From DZBG01 sp049241565 (GTDB lineage Bacteria > Bdellovibrionota > Bacteriovoracia > Bacteriovoracales > Bacteriovoracaceae), in the NCBI GenBank assembly GCA_049241565.1, contig JBMLQL010000016.1, positions 136,617-200,616 on the forward strand: 64,000 nt of DNA. Direction: 5' to 3'. The translations under genes were made by a program, and so were the position numbers. The notes under the pieces were generated by a model. It did no database searches and was not told the origin of the DNA. It was given only the letters and a program-made list of their open reading frames with translations. Every line of letters starts with the position of its first letter. Positions within the stretch are counted from its first letter, which is position 1. Positions 34,663 through 42,419 of the stretch are shown here, one piece after another.

Positions 34663-35439
34663 ATGAAGTTACTTATCTTCATTTCACTTTTGAGTTCATT
34701 TCCATCTTTTGCAGAAATTCAGGAGCGTTATGAGTTAAAATTTCATCAAAATATCACAAGTACCTATTCAGAGATAAATATTCAAGATGGGAAAATTATC
34801 AAGAAAGCAGATATCAACGACAATCAATCCTACTGCCAAATTTTTTTAGATTTAAAAACCGACTCTCTTGAAAAAGATAAACCTTTTCTTATGGGTAAGT
34901 TTTTTATTGAAGAAACGGATGATAAAAAATTATTTACTCATAGTATTTTTCCTAATCCTTATTGGGAAGAAATCAGTAAGTTTAAGTGTAAACTCGATTC
35001 AGAAGAGGCAGACATTGCTAAGATCAATCTTATATTAGGGGACCTGGGCACTTTAACGAGATCTGAGCTCATTCTGGATGAAGATCTTGATAATAAAGAA
35101 CTACGAAGCGCATGTGAACATAAAGTTCTGGATCATTATTCGGGGATTTATCACCGCACCTTTAAGGCTGCCAATAATACCTTTCTTAATAATTTTATAG
35201 GTCGAAAAAATACTTTTGCCCATGCATTAGGTGCTCCTAAGGTTGCTTTTCTTCAACTCGCCTTTACGACAACCAATTATATCGCAGATGGTATCGTAAG
35301 AAAATCAGGGCTCTCAAAAGAAGAAGTTTACCGGAAATATATTGTTCTACTTAGGACAGGTCAGCTCTGTAAAGACATAGGAGAAGATTACAAAAAGCCG
35401 CGCAGGGTCCGTAAATATCTTCTCCATCAGCTCAGATAA
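34663..35439 (+). CDS. exported protein of unknown function
   Basis: 258 residues with a clear signal peptide (KLLIFISLLSSFPSFA, cleavage SFA-E). The first 110 mature residues look beta-rich with two cysteines (SYCQIFLDL and KFKCKLD). After about 150 the protein becomes helical and basic, with CEHKVLDHYSGIYHR, and ends in an Arg/Lys-rich tail. GAGG lies 8 bases before the start. No family recognised. The downstream metalloprotease begins about 100 bp later with its own ribosome site. Confidence 0.7.
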   Translation: MKLLIFISLLSSFPSFAEIQERYELKFHQNITSTYSEINIQDGKIIKKADINDNQSYCQIFLDLKTDSLEKDKPFLMGKFFIEETDDKKLFTHSIFPNPYWEEISKFKCKLDSEEADIAKINLILGDLGTLTRSELILDEDLDNKELRSACEHKVLDHYSGIYHRTFKAANNTFLNNFIGRKNTFAHALGAPKVAFLQLAFTTTNYIADGIVRKSGLSKEEVYRKYIVLLRTGQLCKDIGEDYKKPRRVRKYLLHQLR

Positions 35440-35540
35440 GTCATTTAAATTTGAAAATCTATGTAAGATTTTCACCTTATCACCTTTTTTTTTCATTATC
35501 GTATATCATTTCACGGATTCATCAACAAATAGGAGTTTGT

Positions 35541-37811
35541 GTGAAAAGACTTAAAGCTTCGGCTCTTGCTGTTCTTGCCTTAGGAATTTGTGGTGCCAAT
35601 GCCAGTGAAAACCTTGTCCTAGGTGGGAAAAATATCAACAAAGAAATTGGTGATAAAGACCTCAAGCTTCAAGTATTAAGCAGAAGTGTCTTAAGACAGA
35701 AGTCAAATGCAAACAATATCTTATCCATCACATCGCCTCTGACCTTAAGAAAACTTCGCTCACTCCCTCAAGGAGAGAAAGCAGCAGAGAGTATAGCGGA
35801 CCCAAAGCAAAAAATGATCAAAGAAGACGAAAAATCTCTATTGATTGGACTTCCTATCGGACTCATTGGTGAACAGAATGTTTTCGGTGGTGTGATTACA
35901 AAAGTCACTGATAAAGAGAATGATACTCTTGGAAGTTTAAAACTGACAGATCTCTCTCCTATCCATGTCAGAAGCCTAATTACAGGTTTGGATGGGGCTA
36001 ATCCGGCAGTCACTTTGGTTGGATGTCCCTCTTCATGTGGTGAAAACTCTCAGCAACTCCCACTCATTAACTTTCCAATTGTAGGCTATAACCAAGAAAC
36101 AGAAATGATTATTGTGGATATGGCCCCAATCGGAAAAGAGCTTGATCTGATTTCAATGCTAGATCCTGATGGTGAGTATACTCAACTTAAAGCAGAATCA
36201 TCATCTACAACTGCAGTTGATTATTCAACTAACACTCTCGTCTTTGATATCACCACAGTGATGAAACCAGTTATGCATGGTTTTAAACTCCAGGAGACAG
36301 TCGTACCAGGCAGAGACACTCCAGTTCTTTTACCTCAAATGACGACAGTGCCTGACCCAGACGGACCTACAACGAGCTTTACTGTTCGTTGGTACTTGAA
36401 AATGAGTTCAGGATTTAATCCAGCATTCGTTTCTCGCTCTCAAACTCCTGGCGTAGGTTTTTTTACTACAGAGAGAGGGGCAGAAACAAAGATTACTAGA
36501 TTTTCGACAACAAATAATGGCTCGTCTGTGAAGTACTATATTAAAAATGTACCTGAAGAGTATAAAAAGACTTTTGCAAGTGCCCTTGATAACTGGAATA
36601 AAGAATTCAAACAACAAATTGGTCGCAACCTCCTAAGTTATGAATTTATTGATAGCACAGATCCTCGATCGGCAGAATTGGTTGCAGGTGATATTCGTTA
36701 TAATATAATCGAATGGGATCTCGAAAATATTGCATCATATGGAGGGCTTGGCCCATCTATAGCAAATCAGTACACTGGTGAGACAATTTCAGCTAACGTT
36801 TTAATCCAGGGACCAACTATTATCTCTCTTTATACTCAATGGTTTAAAGTTTCAAGAGAGGCGGAAGCTCTTGAAAGAGAAGGAAAAGATGTTGAAGCAC
36901 GCAAACTGATTGCAGACTTTGGAAAGAAAACAGAGTCAACAATTTCTAAAAGAAAAGGCGAATTCAAAATCAAGCTTGGGAAAAGCCTAGAGATGACTGT
37001 TCAGTCTCAAAAGTCAGAGCTTGAGGACCCAATAATTAAAACGCACTTTGAAAAAGTTCCTCAGGGTGTAAGCTTTGAGCAGTATATGGCCGGTTACTTC
37101 ACTGAGATGCTTGAGCATGAGATTGGCCATAATCTTGGGCTACGTCACAACTTCAAAGGGAATCTTGGAGCAACAGATACTGGCGAGCAAGGTTCTGTTT
37201 CTCGTTCAATTATGGAGTATCTTGGCCGTGGATACAGACATTTAAGTGGAATTGGTGACTATGACAAAATGGCAATCGCTTATGGTTACAAGGGTGTGAA
37301 GCCACAAAATCTAGATTGGTTTTGTACAGATGAAGATAAAGTCACAGAGTCAAATCTTAAAACAGCGTCTGCAGAATGCTCACAATCTGATGCAACTAGC
37401 GACCCGTTCTCATACTGGGAGTCACGACTTGAACGCGCTATTGAGTTACTTGTAGATACAAAATCGACTTCCGCACCAGTACTAGAGATGAAAGATTATG
37501 AATCTCAGATAGATGAAATGTTAAATGGATTTCTTTCTTACGGTCTAAGTGCTCAAAGTACTGCAGAAACTTGGACAAACTTTTTTAATAAAGAAGGTAG
37601 ACCAGAAAGGAAAGAGGACGTCATGTCTTATGTGTTACAACGCTTCAAATTTCATGTGTGTGGAGATGTGTTAGATGATATTGTCTACAAAAAAGAAACT
37701 AAAGAAGCTAGAAGACTGGCCCAAAGAAATCTTAATCTATTAGTTGCTGGCTTTGCGAAAAAGACAAGCAAGCATAAAATGTATGAACTTGATGAATTCG
37801 TTTGTGACTAA
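35541..37811 (+). CDS. exported zinc metalloprotease (metzincin; DUF5117/DUF4953-like)
   Basis: 756 residues from a GTG at 35541 (AGGAG upstream) that opens a signal peptide (KRLKASALAVLALGICGANA); an open frame extends back to 35451 without a ribosome site. The extended zinc motif HEIGHNLGLRH (His 526, Glu 527, His 530, His 536) is the metzincin HExxHxxGxxH, followed by a possible Met-turn at SIMEYLG. Upstream text such as ITSYGGLGPS-like (IASYGGLGPSIANQYTGE) and ANVLIQGP resembles the DUF4953 zinc-dependent metalloproteases of Bacteroidetes and Proteobacteria. A periplasmic or secreted protease; in a predator, prey protein digestion is possible but unproven. Confidence 0.88.
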   Translation: MKRLKASALAVLALGICGANASENLVLGGKNINKEIGDKDLKLQVLSRSVLRQKSNANNILSITSPLTLRKLRSLPQGEKAAESIADPKQKMIKEDEKSLLIGLPIGLIGEQNVFGGVITKVTDKENDTLGSLKLTDLSPIHVRSLITGLDGANPAVTLVGCPSSCGENSQQLPLINFPIVGYNQETEMIIVDMAPIGKELDLISMLDPDGEYTQLKAESSSTTAVDYSTNTLVFDITTVMKPVMHGFKLQETVVPGRDTPVLLPQMTTVPDPDGPTTSFTVRWYLKMSSGFNPAFVSRSQTPGVGFFTTERGAETKITRFSTTNNGSSVKYYIKNVPEEYKKTFASALDNWNKEFKQQIGRNLLSYEFIDSTDPRSAELVAGDIRYNIIEWDLENIASYGGLGPSIANQYTGETISANVLIQGPTIISLYTQWFKVSREAEALEREGKDVEARKLIADFGKKTESTISKRKGEFKIKLGKSLEMTVQSQKSELEDPIIKTHFEKVPQGVSFEQYMAGYFTEMLEHEIGHNLGLRHNFKGNLGATDTGEQGSVSRSIMEYLGRGYRHLSGIGDYDKMAIAYGYKGVKPQNLDWFCTDEDKVTESNLKTASAECSQSDATSDPFSYWESRLERAIELLVDTKSTSAPVLEMKDYESQIDEMLNGFLSYGLSAQSTAETWTNFFNKEGRPERKEDVMSYVLQRFKFHVCGDVLDDIVYKKETKEARRLAQRNLNLLVAGFAKKTSKHKMYELDEFVCD

Positions 37812-38268
37812 ATTTCAAAAATGCCCCTACGAGTTAGGGGCATTTAAAATTCTTCCAATGTCTCTAGATCATCTTCCTCAAGTCACCGCACTGACCGCCC
37901 AACTTGGCTATCCTGGACAACTTAAAGATCTATCTGCCCGGTTTGAAATATTGCGTAAGCTTCCCTCTCATGCTCTTTTTGTCTTTCAGGATAAAGATCT
38001 AGTCCTAGGATGGATTCATCTAGAAGCCGTAGACGATTTGATTGAGGAGAGAAAAGTTGAAATTAAGGCCATTGTTGTCGATGAGACAGTTAGAGGTCGA
38101 GGTATCGGTCATCATCTGATTGAGCATGCCAAAAAATGGTCCCTCGAGAATAATCTTAAGACCATTTATCTGAGCTGTAATACAAAGAGAACTCAAACTC
38201 ATCAGTTTTATCTGAGTAAAGGCTTTACTCAGACTCGCTCCTCTCACTTTTTTGAAATACAAGTTTAA
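37783..38268 (+). CDS. GNAT-family N-acetyltransferase
   Basis: About 160 residues. FKILPMSLDHLPQVTALTAQLGYP is a typical GNAT opening (beta1, helix alpha1), IKAIVVDETVRGRGIGHHLIEHA is the acetyl-CoA motif A (V..RGxGxG), and FYLSKGF is motif B. Substrate unknown. The start is uncertain: 37783 overlaps the protease gene and keeps beta1, but an 11-bp terminator-like hairpin then lies in the coding region; an ATG at 37858 sits 7 bases after a TAAAAT hexamer (37845-37850) and would be leaderless but loses beta1. Confidence 0.75.
   Translation: MNLMNSFVTKFQKCPYELGAFKILPMSLDHLPQVTALTAQLGYPGQLKDLSARFEILRKLPSHALFVFQDKDLVLGWIHLEAVDDLIEERKVEIKAIVVDETVRGRGIGHHLIEHAKKWSLENNLKTIYLSCNTKRTQTHQFYLSKGFTQTRSSHFFEIQV
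37819..37845. terminator. terminator-like hairpin after the metalloprotease
   Basis: Perfect 11-bp stem AAATGCCCCTA (37819-37829) with TAGGGGCATTT (37835-37845), loop CGAGT. Only three T follow on the plus strand, so termination may be partial. It lies between the protease stop and the GNAT ATG at 37858. Confidence 0.7.
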
Positions 38269-38278
38269 AATTCTGTCT

Positions 38279-38284
38279 TATAAT
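38279..38284 (+). promoter_or_regulatory. consensus -10 promoter of mtgA, leaderless type
   Basis: TATAAT (38279-38284), a perfect -10, ends 7 bases before the mtgA ATG at 38292; no Shine-Dalgarno. A TTGAAA lies upstream (38252-38257) but at a 21-base spacing, too long to count on. Confidence 0.6.
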
Positions 38285-38291
38285 CGCGCCT

Positions 38292-39029
38292 ATGGGTTAT
38301 ATCAGACGACAATATTCTAGGCTTCGGCCTAAGCTTACCAAGCTTAAGAAGATCATTCTTCTTTTAAGTCTTGTGAGTTTTATTGGGTCAATTTTACTCG
38401 TTATTTTTCTTCGCTGGTTTCCTGTGTATATCACTCCTCTTGTTTTTTTAAGAACAGGTGAATACGCAATTCAGGGAAAATGGCTTCCTATAAAAAAGGA
38501 CTGGACTCCAATAGAGGACATCTCCCATCATCTTCAAAAAGCGGTTATTGCCTCCGAGGACCCTAAATTCTTAGATCATTATGGTTTTGATTTTGAGGCC
38601 ATTAGTAAGGCCATTCATGCCAATAAAAAAAGAAAAATCAAAATGGGTGGATCAACTATCACTCAGCAAACAGCTAAAAATGTTTTTCTCTACCCTTCAA
38701 GAACCTATATCAGAAAAGGCCTTGAGGCCTATTTCACACTACTGATCGAAACTTTCTGGTCCAAGCGCCGTATTCTTGAAGTCTATTTGAATGTGATTGA
38801 ATTAGGACCAGGAATTTATGGAGCAGAAGCCGCTGCTCAACACTTTTATAAAAAGTCTGCGAAGAATCTCACCGCTAGTGAGGCCCAATTATTTGCGGCC
38901 ATTCTCCCTAACCCAAGAAGATGGAATCCTAGAACGCCGACAAATTTTATTCTTCGTCGACGTAATTTTATCAGACGTAACTTAGGACTACTCGGTGGGT
39001 CCTATTTTAAAGCTTTGAACGAAGGCTAA
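38292..39029 (+). CDS. mtgA: monofunctional peptidoglycan glycosyltransferase
   Basis: GT51 transglycosylase that polymerises lipid II into glycan strands at the inner-membrane face of the periplasm. One N-terminal membrane helix (about 19-40, IILLLSLVSFIGSILLVIFL); catalytic Glu in VIASEDPKFLDHYGFD; GGSTITQQTAKN; KRRILEVYLNVIELG with the second Glu; and ALLPNPRRWNP-type text (AAILPNPRRWNP). 245 residues with no transpeptidase domain fits MtgA. Its stop shares a CTAA with the convergent cyclic-nucleotide-binding gene. Confidence 0.95.
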   Translation: MGYIRRQYSRLRPKLTKLKKIILLLSLVSFIGSILLVIFLRWFPVYITPLVFLRTGEYAIQGKWLPIKKDWTPIEDISHHLQKAVIASEDPKFLDHYGFDFEAISKAIHANKKRKIKMGGSTITQQTAKNVFLYPSRTYIRKGLEAYFTLLIETFWSKRRILEVYLNVIELGPGIYGAEAAAQHFYKKSAKNLTASEAQLFAAILPNPRRWNPRTPTNFILRRRNFIRRNLGLLGGSYFKALNEG

Positions 39030-39373
39030 ATTTTAATGCGAGCGTCTGCTTTGCGTAGGCGCTCGGCCAGAGTCATGTAGAGAATCTCTAACCACTTTGG
39101 TTGGGTCGAGAAAATTTTCTCAAATGTATCTTGGGGTATTTCAATGAGCTCACATTCAGTCACTGCCTGCACAGTGGCACTACGAGGCTCTTTGTCTAAA
39201 AAAGATATTTCTCCGACCAGCTCTTTTGAATAAATATGTCCTAAAGTAATTTCATCGTTGCCGCGTTTTTTTGTGACAACGAGTTGTCCTGACTGAACAA
39301 GATACATCGCTGTACTTTTTTCACCTTCACGAATGAGTATTTCATTGGGAGCAAGTTTAATTGTTTTGGCCAT
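39026..39373 (-). CDS. stand-alone cyclic-nucleotide-binding (CRP-like) domain protein
   Basis: 115 residues forming one cNMP-binding fold: NEILIREGEKSTAMYLVQSGQL, then the phosphate-binding cassette region VGEISFLDKEPRSATVQAVTECELIEI, which keeps the E and R/SA signature (GEISFLDKEPRSATV). There is no DNA-binding helix-turn-helix, so it is not a CRP transcription factor; such single domains usually regulate a partner protein. On the minus strand an extended -10 (TG, C, TAAGAT) ends 6 bases before its ATG with no Shine-Dalgarno. The 19-bp gap to the next gene upstream contains that promoter. Confidence 0.88.
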   Translation of the reverse strand: MAKTIKLAPNEILIREGEKSTAMYLVQSGQLVVTKKRGNDEITLGHIYSKELVGEISFLDKEPRSATVQAVTECELIEIPQDTFEKIFSTQPKWLEILYMTLAERLRKADARIKI

Positions 39374-39379
39374 GATCAG

Positions 39380-39388
39380 ATCTTAGCA
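39380..39388 (-). promoter_or_regulatory. extended -10 promoter of the cyclic-nucleotide-binding gene, leaderless type
   Basis: On the minus strand TG (39388-39387), C, TAAGAT (39385-39380), then six bases, then the ATG at 39373. No Shine-Dalgarno. Confidence 0.55.
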
Positions 39389-39392
39389 TAAT

Positions 39393-39899
39393 CTAAGGTT
39401 CGTAACTAAAATAAGTCACATCCTGCTCATAAAAAAACCTGACTCCCTCGTACTTAAAGCCTAGTTTTTTGAGGACATTTTTAGATCCCTCATTTTCGAG
39501 GTGAGTAACGGCCACTAAAGAAGAGTAACCAAGTTGACTGATAAGGTAATCTCTAAAGGCCAGACCCATCTCCGTAGCGTACCCTTTACCCCAAAACTTC
39601 TGATGGAACCTATAACCTATTTCTATTTCTTGAGTTTGATCGAGGTTTTTTAAAAGAAACCACCCTACAAATTCTCTACTTTGTTTTTCATAAAGTGCAT
39701 AAAGTCCGTGATCAGGATGACTCTCTTGCCCTTTACGGACTCGAACCATAGTCTCTCTGACTTCATCAGGCGACTGCGGTGGACGAATATAACGAACAAC
39801 TTCAGGATCAGCATGAAGACGACACAAATCTTCAAAATGCTCCTCCTCGTTCAAGCGAGTCAAATAAAGCCGTGCTGTTTCTAATATCTTCTCACTCAC
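39393..39899 (-). CDS. GNAT acetyltransferase, RimJ/RimL type
   Basis: 168 residues. TARLYLTRLNEEEHFEDLCRLHADPEVVRYI is the typical opening of the ribosomal-protein-type N-acetyltransferases; FVGWFLLKNL and EIGYRFHQKFWGKGYATEMGLAFRDY give the acetyl-CoA loop (here FWGKGYATE), and NEGSKNVLKKLGFKYEG is the final motif B. The group also includes enzymes acting on other amines, so the substrate is open. It starts 4 bp inside csaA and probably shares its message. Confidence 0.9.
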   Translation of the reverse strand: MSEKILETARLYLTRLNEEEHFEDLCRLHADPEVVRYIRPPQSPDEVRETMVRVRKGQESHPDHGLYALYEKQSREFVGWFLLKNLDQTQEIEIGYRFHQKFWGKGYATEMGLAFRDYLISQLGYSSLVAVTHLENEGSKNVLKKLGFKYEGVRFFYEQDVTYFSYEP

Positions 39900-40228
39900 A
39901 TTAATCTCGATCCGTTGGGAACATCTCGCTCCACTGTAGCGAGTACAACCTCTCCTTCGGCGCGATAAAATCCGGTGACTAAAATTTCCGACATAAACTT
40001 TCCTACCTGACGTGGTGGAAAGTTCACTACTGCGATAACTTTTTTCCCTACAAGTTCATCAAGCTGATAAACCCCAGTGATTTGAGCGCTCGATTTTTTG
40101 ATACCTAACTCTTCACCCAAATCTACCCATAGTTTAAAAGCAGGTCTTTTGGACTCAGGGAATGCCTCTACCTTTACCACTGTCCCTAATCTCATATCTA
40201 CTTTTTCGAAATCTTCCCATGAAATCAT
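39896..40228 (-). CDS. csaA: CsaA-like tRNA-binding-domain protein
   Basis: 110 residues from the ATG at 40226-40228, chosen because GGAG lies about 7 bases upstream; a TTG at 40240 is the alternative. A single EMAPII/tRNA-binding OB fold: ISWEDFEKVDMRLGTVVKVEAFPE, KSSAQITGVYQ, VVNFPPRQVGKFMSEILVTGF, and VPNGSRLM at the end, all standard in CsaA. CsaA binds tRNA-like structures and has been described as a secretion-linked chaperone in Bacillus. First gene of a two-gene operon with the acetyltransferase, just beyond the ppa terminator. Confidence 0.92.
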   Translation of the reverse strand: MISWEDFEKVDMRLGTVVKVEAFPESKRPAFKLWVDLGEELGIKKSSAQITGVYQLDELVGKKVIAVVNFPPRQVGKFMSEILVTGFYRAEGEVVLATVERDVPNGSRLM

Positions 40229-40239
40229 TTTTCGCTCCA

Positions 40240-40266
40240 AAAAAAAAAGGGCCCGAAGGCCCTTTC
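40240..40266 (-). terminator. intrinsic terminator of ppa
   Basis: Stem AAAGGGCC / GGCCCTTT around a CGAA loop within 40247-40266, followed leftward by a T-run (A-run 40239-40249 on the plus strand). Identical in core to the terminator at 24934-24958. The T-run abuts the csaA Shine-Dalgarno. Confidence 0.9.
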
Positions 40267-40270
40267 AAAA

Positions 40271-40801
40271 TTATTTTTTGTATTTTGACTGATAAAGATC
40301 AAATGATTCTTTAATAATCTTCAAAGCATCAGACTTTCCAAGAACACCTGTGATTTCTACTTTTTTCTTTTCCAACGTTTTATACTGCTCAAGGAACACT
40401 CTCAGCTCATCCACTTGATACTGAGGAATATCTGTCAGCTCTTTCACATGTTTATACATTGGATCACCTTCTAAAACAGCGATGATTTTATCATCAAGCT
40501 CGCCCTTATCGATCATCTTGATCACGCCGATAGGACGTGCTTTTACAAGTGAGAAAGGAAGAAGAGGCTCAGTACAGATCACAAAAATATCAAGAGGATC
40601 TTTATCGTCACAAAGAGATTGTGGAATAAAGCCATAGTTTGCAGGATAGAATGAAGGGCTAGAGAGAATACGATCAACACAAAGAAGACCAGTTTCTTTA
40701 TCAAGTTCGTACTTCACTTTTGATTTCATCGAGATTTCAAGAATCGCGTTCACCACTTCTGGAGCTTCAGAACCAGCAGATAAATCATGCCAAAGATGCA
40801 T
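40271..40801 (-). CDS. ppa: inorganic pyrophosphatase (family I)
   Basis: Hydrolyses pyrophosphate released by biosynthesis. VKYELDKETGLLCVDRIL, FYPANYGFIPQSLCDDKDPLDIFVI (the metal-binding Asp cluster; the canonical DGDPxD appears as DKDPLD), and ARPIGVIKMIDKGELDDKIIAV are family I signatures. 176 residues is normal. AAAGGA precedes the ATG. Its own promoter (40842-40870) and terminator (40240-40266) make it monocistronic. Confidence 0.96.
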   Translation of the reverse strand: MHLWHDLSAGSEAPEVVNAILEISMKSKVKYELDKETGLLCVDRILSSPSFYPANYGFIPQSLCDDKDPLDIFVICTEPLLPFSLVKARPIGVIKMIDKGELDDKIIAVLEGDPMYKHVKELTDIPQYQVDELRVFLEQYKTLEKKKVEITGVLGKSDALKIIKESFDLYQSKYKK

Positions 40802-40841
40802 TGTAATTTCCTTTTGTGACTTAAAAAAACAGACCCTTAAC

Positions 40842-40870
40842 TAAGTATGCTAGGACCCACATCTTTTCAA
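40842..40870 (-). promoter_or_regulatory. sigma70 promoter of ppa
   Basis: On the minus strand TTGAAA (40870-40865), 17-base spacer, TACTTA (40847-40842). Start of transcription near 40835, leaving a short leader with the AAAGGA ribosome site. Confidence 0.5.
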
Positions 40871-40908
40871 TAGTATTCTGGCCTGCCGCACCTCCCCATT
40901 TACTTGCA

Positions 40909-40932
40909 AATGCGAATGAGTCGCATTATATT
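40909..40932 (+). promoter_or_regulatory. palindromic operator overlapping the promoter of the Fur-family gene
   Basis: Perfect 7-5-7 inverted repeat AATGCGA (40909-40915), ATGAG, TCGCATT (40921-40927), overlapping a -10 TATATT (40927-40932). The ATG follows 6 bases after the -10 with no Shine-Dalgarno, so the message is probably leaderless. Size and placement fit a Fur/Zur/PerR-type operator and negative autoregulation. Confidence 0.6.
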
Positions 40933-40938
40933 CCGCCT

Positions 40939-41361
40939 ATGAAAAAAGACCATTCTCACTCCCCTTCAGACCTGCTTAAGGACAAGGGCCTTAAAATTAC
41001 CAAAAATCGCCTTGAGGTTCTTGAGGTTATTGGACATTCAGAGTCTCCACTTTCAGCGGATGATATTTTTACCAAACTTCCAAAAAATAGTTGTGATCGC
41101 GCCACTCTTTTCCGAACACTTAAGCAGTTCACAGAAAATAATATTCTCGAGATGCTCGATTTCTCAGAAGGCTTTAGCCGCTATGGAATGCACTGTGAAG
41201 ATCATCATCATCACCATGTTATTTGTACTGAATGCAAAAAAATTGAAGCTGTTCCATTTTGCATTCCTAAAGAGTTTGAACTAAGCTTAAAGCGCCGCGG
41301 GTATACTAATATTCAACATAAAATGGAGTTCTTCGGACTCTGTGCTGATTGTCACGCTTAA
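40939..41361 (+). CDS. Fur-family metalloregulator
   Basis: 140 residues. N-terminal winged helix (LKDKGLKITKNRLEVLEVI, SADDIFTKL, DRATLFRTLKQFTE as recognition helix), then the dimerisation domain with a run of five His (HCEDHHHHHVICTECKKIEAV), and two CxxC pairs (CTEC and CADC) that should hold the structural zinc. It could be Fur, Zur or PerR; the CxxC pairs fit all three. The palindrome over its promoter suggests autoregulation. mscS begins 11 bp after its stop with a GAGG ribosome site. Confidence 0.92.
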   Translation: MKKDHSHSPSDLLKDKGLKITKNRLEVLEVIGHSESPLSADDIFTKLPKNSCDRATLFRTLKQFTENNILEMLDFSEGFSRYGMHCEDHHHHHVICTECKKIEAVPFCIPKEFELSLKRRGYTNIQHKMEFFGLCADCHA

Positions 41362-41372
41362 CGAGGTTTATC

Positions 41373-42419
41373 ATGGATATTTTAGGATTTCATATCGATA
41401 AGAATCTTCTTATCAGTTTTACTGTTGCTGCTTCTATTTTTGTTTTGATCATGATTATCAGACAATTTGTCCTCTCAAGACTCAGATTACTTGCTGCCAA
41501 AACAGAGAGCAAAATTGATGACTATATTGTCATTGCTCTTGAAAAAACGGGGACTCTTTTCCTACTTCTTATTACTCTCTACATCAGCTTCTACCATATT
41601 AAATTCTCAGATGGTGTTGAACTTATTCTCGATCGGATGATGATCGTGATCCTTGCTGTTCAAATTGGGAAGCTCGGAAGCTCAGTACTCTCCACCATTA
41701 TTGAAAATTATTTTAGACGTAAAAACCCAGATGAAATTGAAACTGAAAGGGCCACTATTGGCCTTCTTACTCTCACAGCAAGAGCTGTTTTCTTTGTCAC
41801 CCTCTTCCTTTTTGTTCTTCACAATTTAGGCATCAATGTGACGGCCTTAGTTACTGGACTTGGTGTGGGGGGGATTGCCATCGCTCTTGCAGTTCAAAGT
41901 ATCCTTGGAGATATGATCGGCTCAATGAGTATTATCATGGATAAGCCCTTTGTGGTCGGAGACTATATTGTTGTTGATAATCTTGAAGGGACAGTTGAAA
42001 ATATTGGCCTTAAAACGACACGTCTTAGATCTCTCACTGGAGAGCAATTGATTCTTTCTAATGCTGATCTTCTCAGAAGCCGTATCAAAAACTTAAAAAG
42101 AATGGAGAGACGTCGTATTAATGTGACTCTCGGTGTGACTTATGAGACGAGTCAAGAGCAGCTTGAGTCAATCCCTCAAACGATTAAATTGATTGTTGAA
42201 GCAGAGCCAAAGGTTCAATTTGATCGCTGCTTCTTTCTTAACTACGGACCTTCATCTCTTGATTTTGAACTGGTTTATTGGATTCTTGCTCCTGAAGTTC
42301 TCACTGCAAGACAAGCTCAGCAGTCCATCAATTTAAAAATTTTTAAAGCGTTTAATGAGCAGGGCATTCAATTTGCTTACCCTACTCAAACGCTTCATAT
42401 GGTTCCTGCTAAAAGCTAA
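41373..42419 (+). CDS. MscS-family mechanosensitive channel
   Basis: 348 residues from the ATG at 41373 (GAGG upstream; a GTG at 41349 overlaps the fur-like gene). Three or four membrane helices (about 8-31, 50-72, 75-100 and 125-150); the pore helix segment is NVTALVTGLGVGGIAIALAVQSILGDMIGS, followed by the beta-domain motif KPFVVGDYIVVDNLEGTVENIGLKTTRLRSL. Opens under membrane tension to relieve osmotic downshock. Ends 11 bp inside the convergent msrB-msrA gene. Confidence 0.95.
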   Translation: MDILGFHIDKNLLISFTVAASIFVLIMIIRQFVLSRLRLLAAKTESKIDDYIVIALEKTGTLFLLLITLYISFYHIKFSDGVELILDRMMIVILAVQIGKLGSSVLSTIIENYFRRKNPDEIETERATIGLLTLTARAVFFVTLFLFVLHNLGINVTALVTGLGVGGIAIALAVQSILGDMIGSMSIIMDKPFVVGDYIVVDNLEGTVENIGLKTTRLRSLTGEQLILSNADLLRSRIKNLKRMERRRINVTLGVTYETSQEQLESIPQTIKLIVEAEPKVQFDRCFFLNYGPSSLDFELVYWILAPEVLTARQAQQSINLKIFKAFNEQGIQFAYPTQTLHMVPAKS

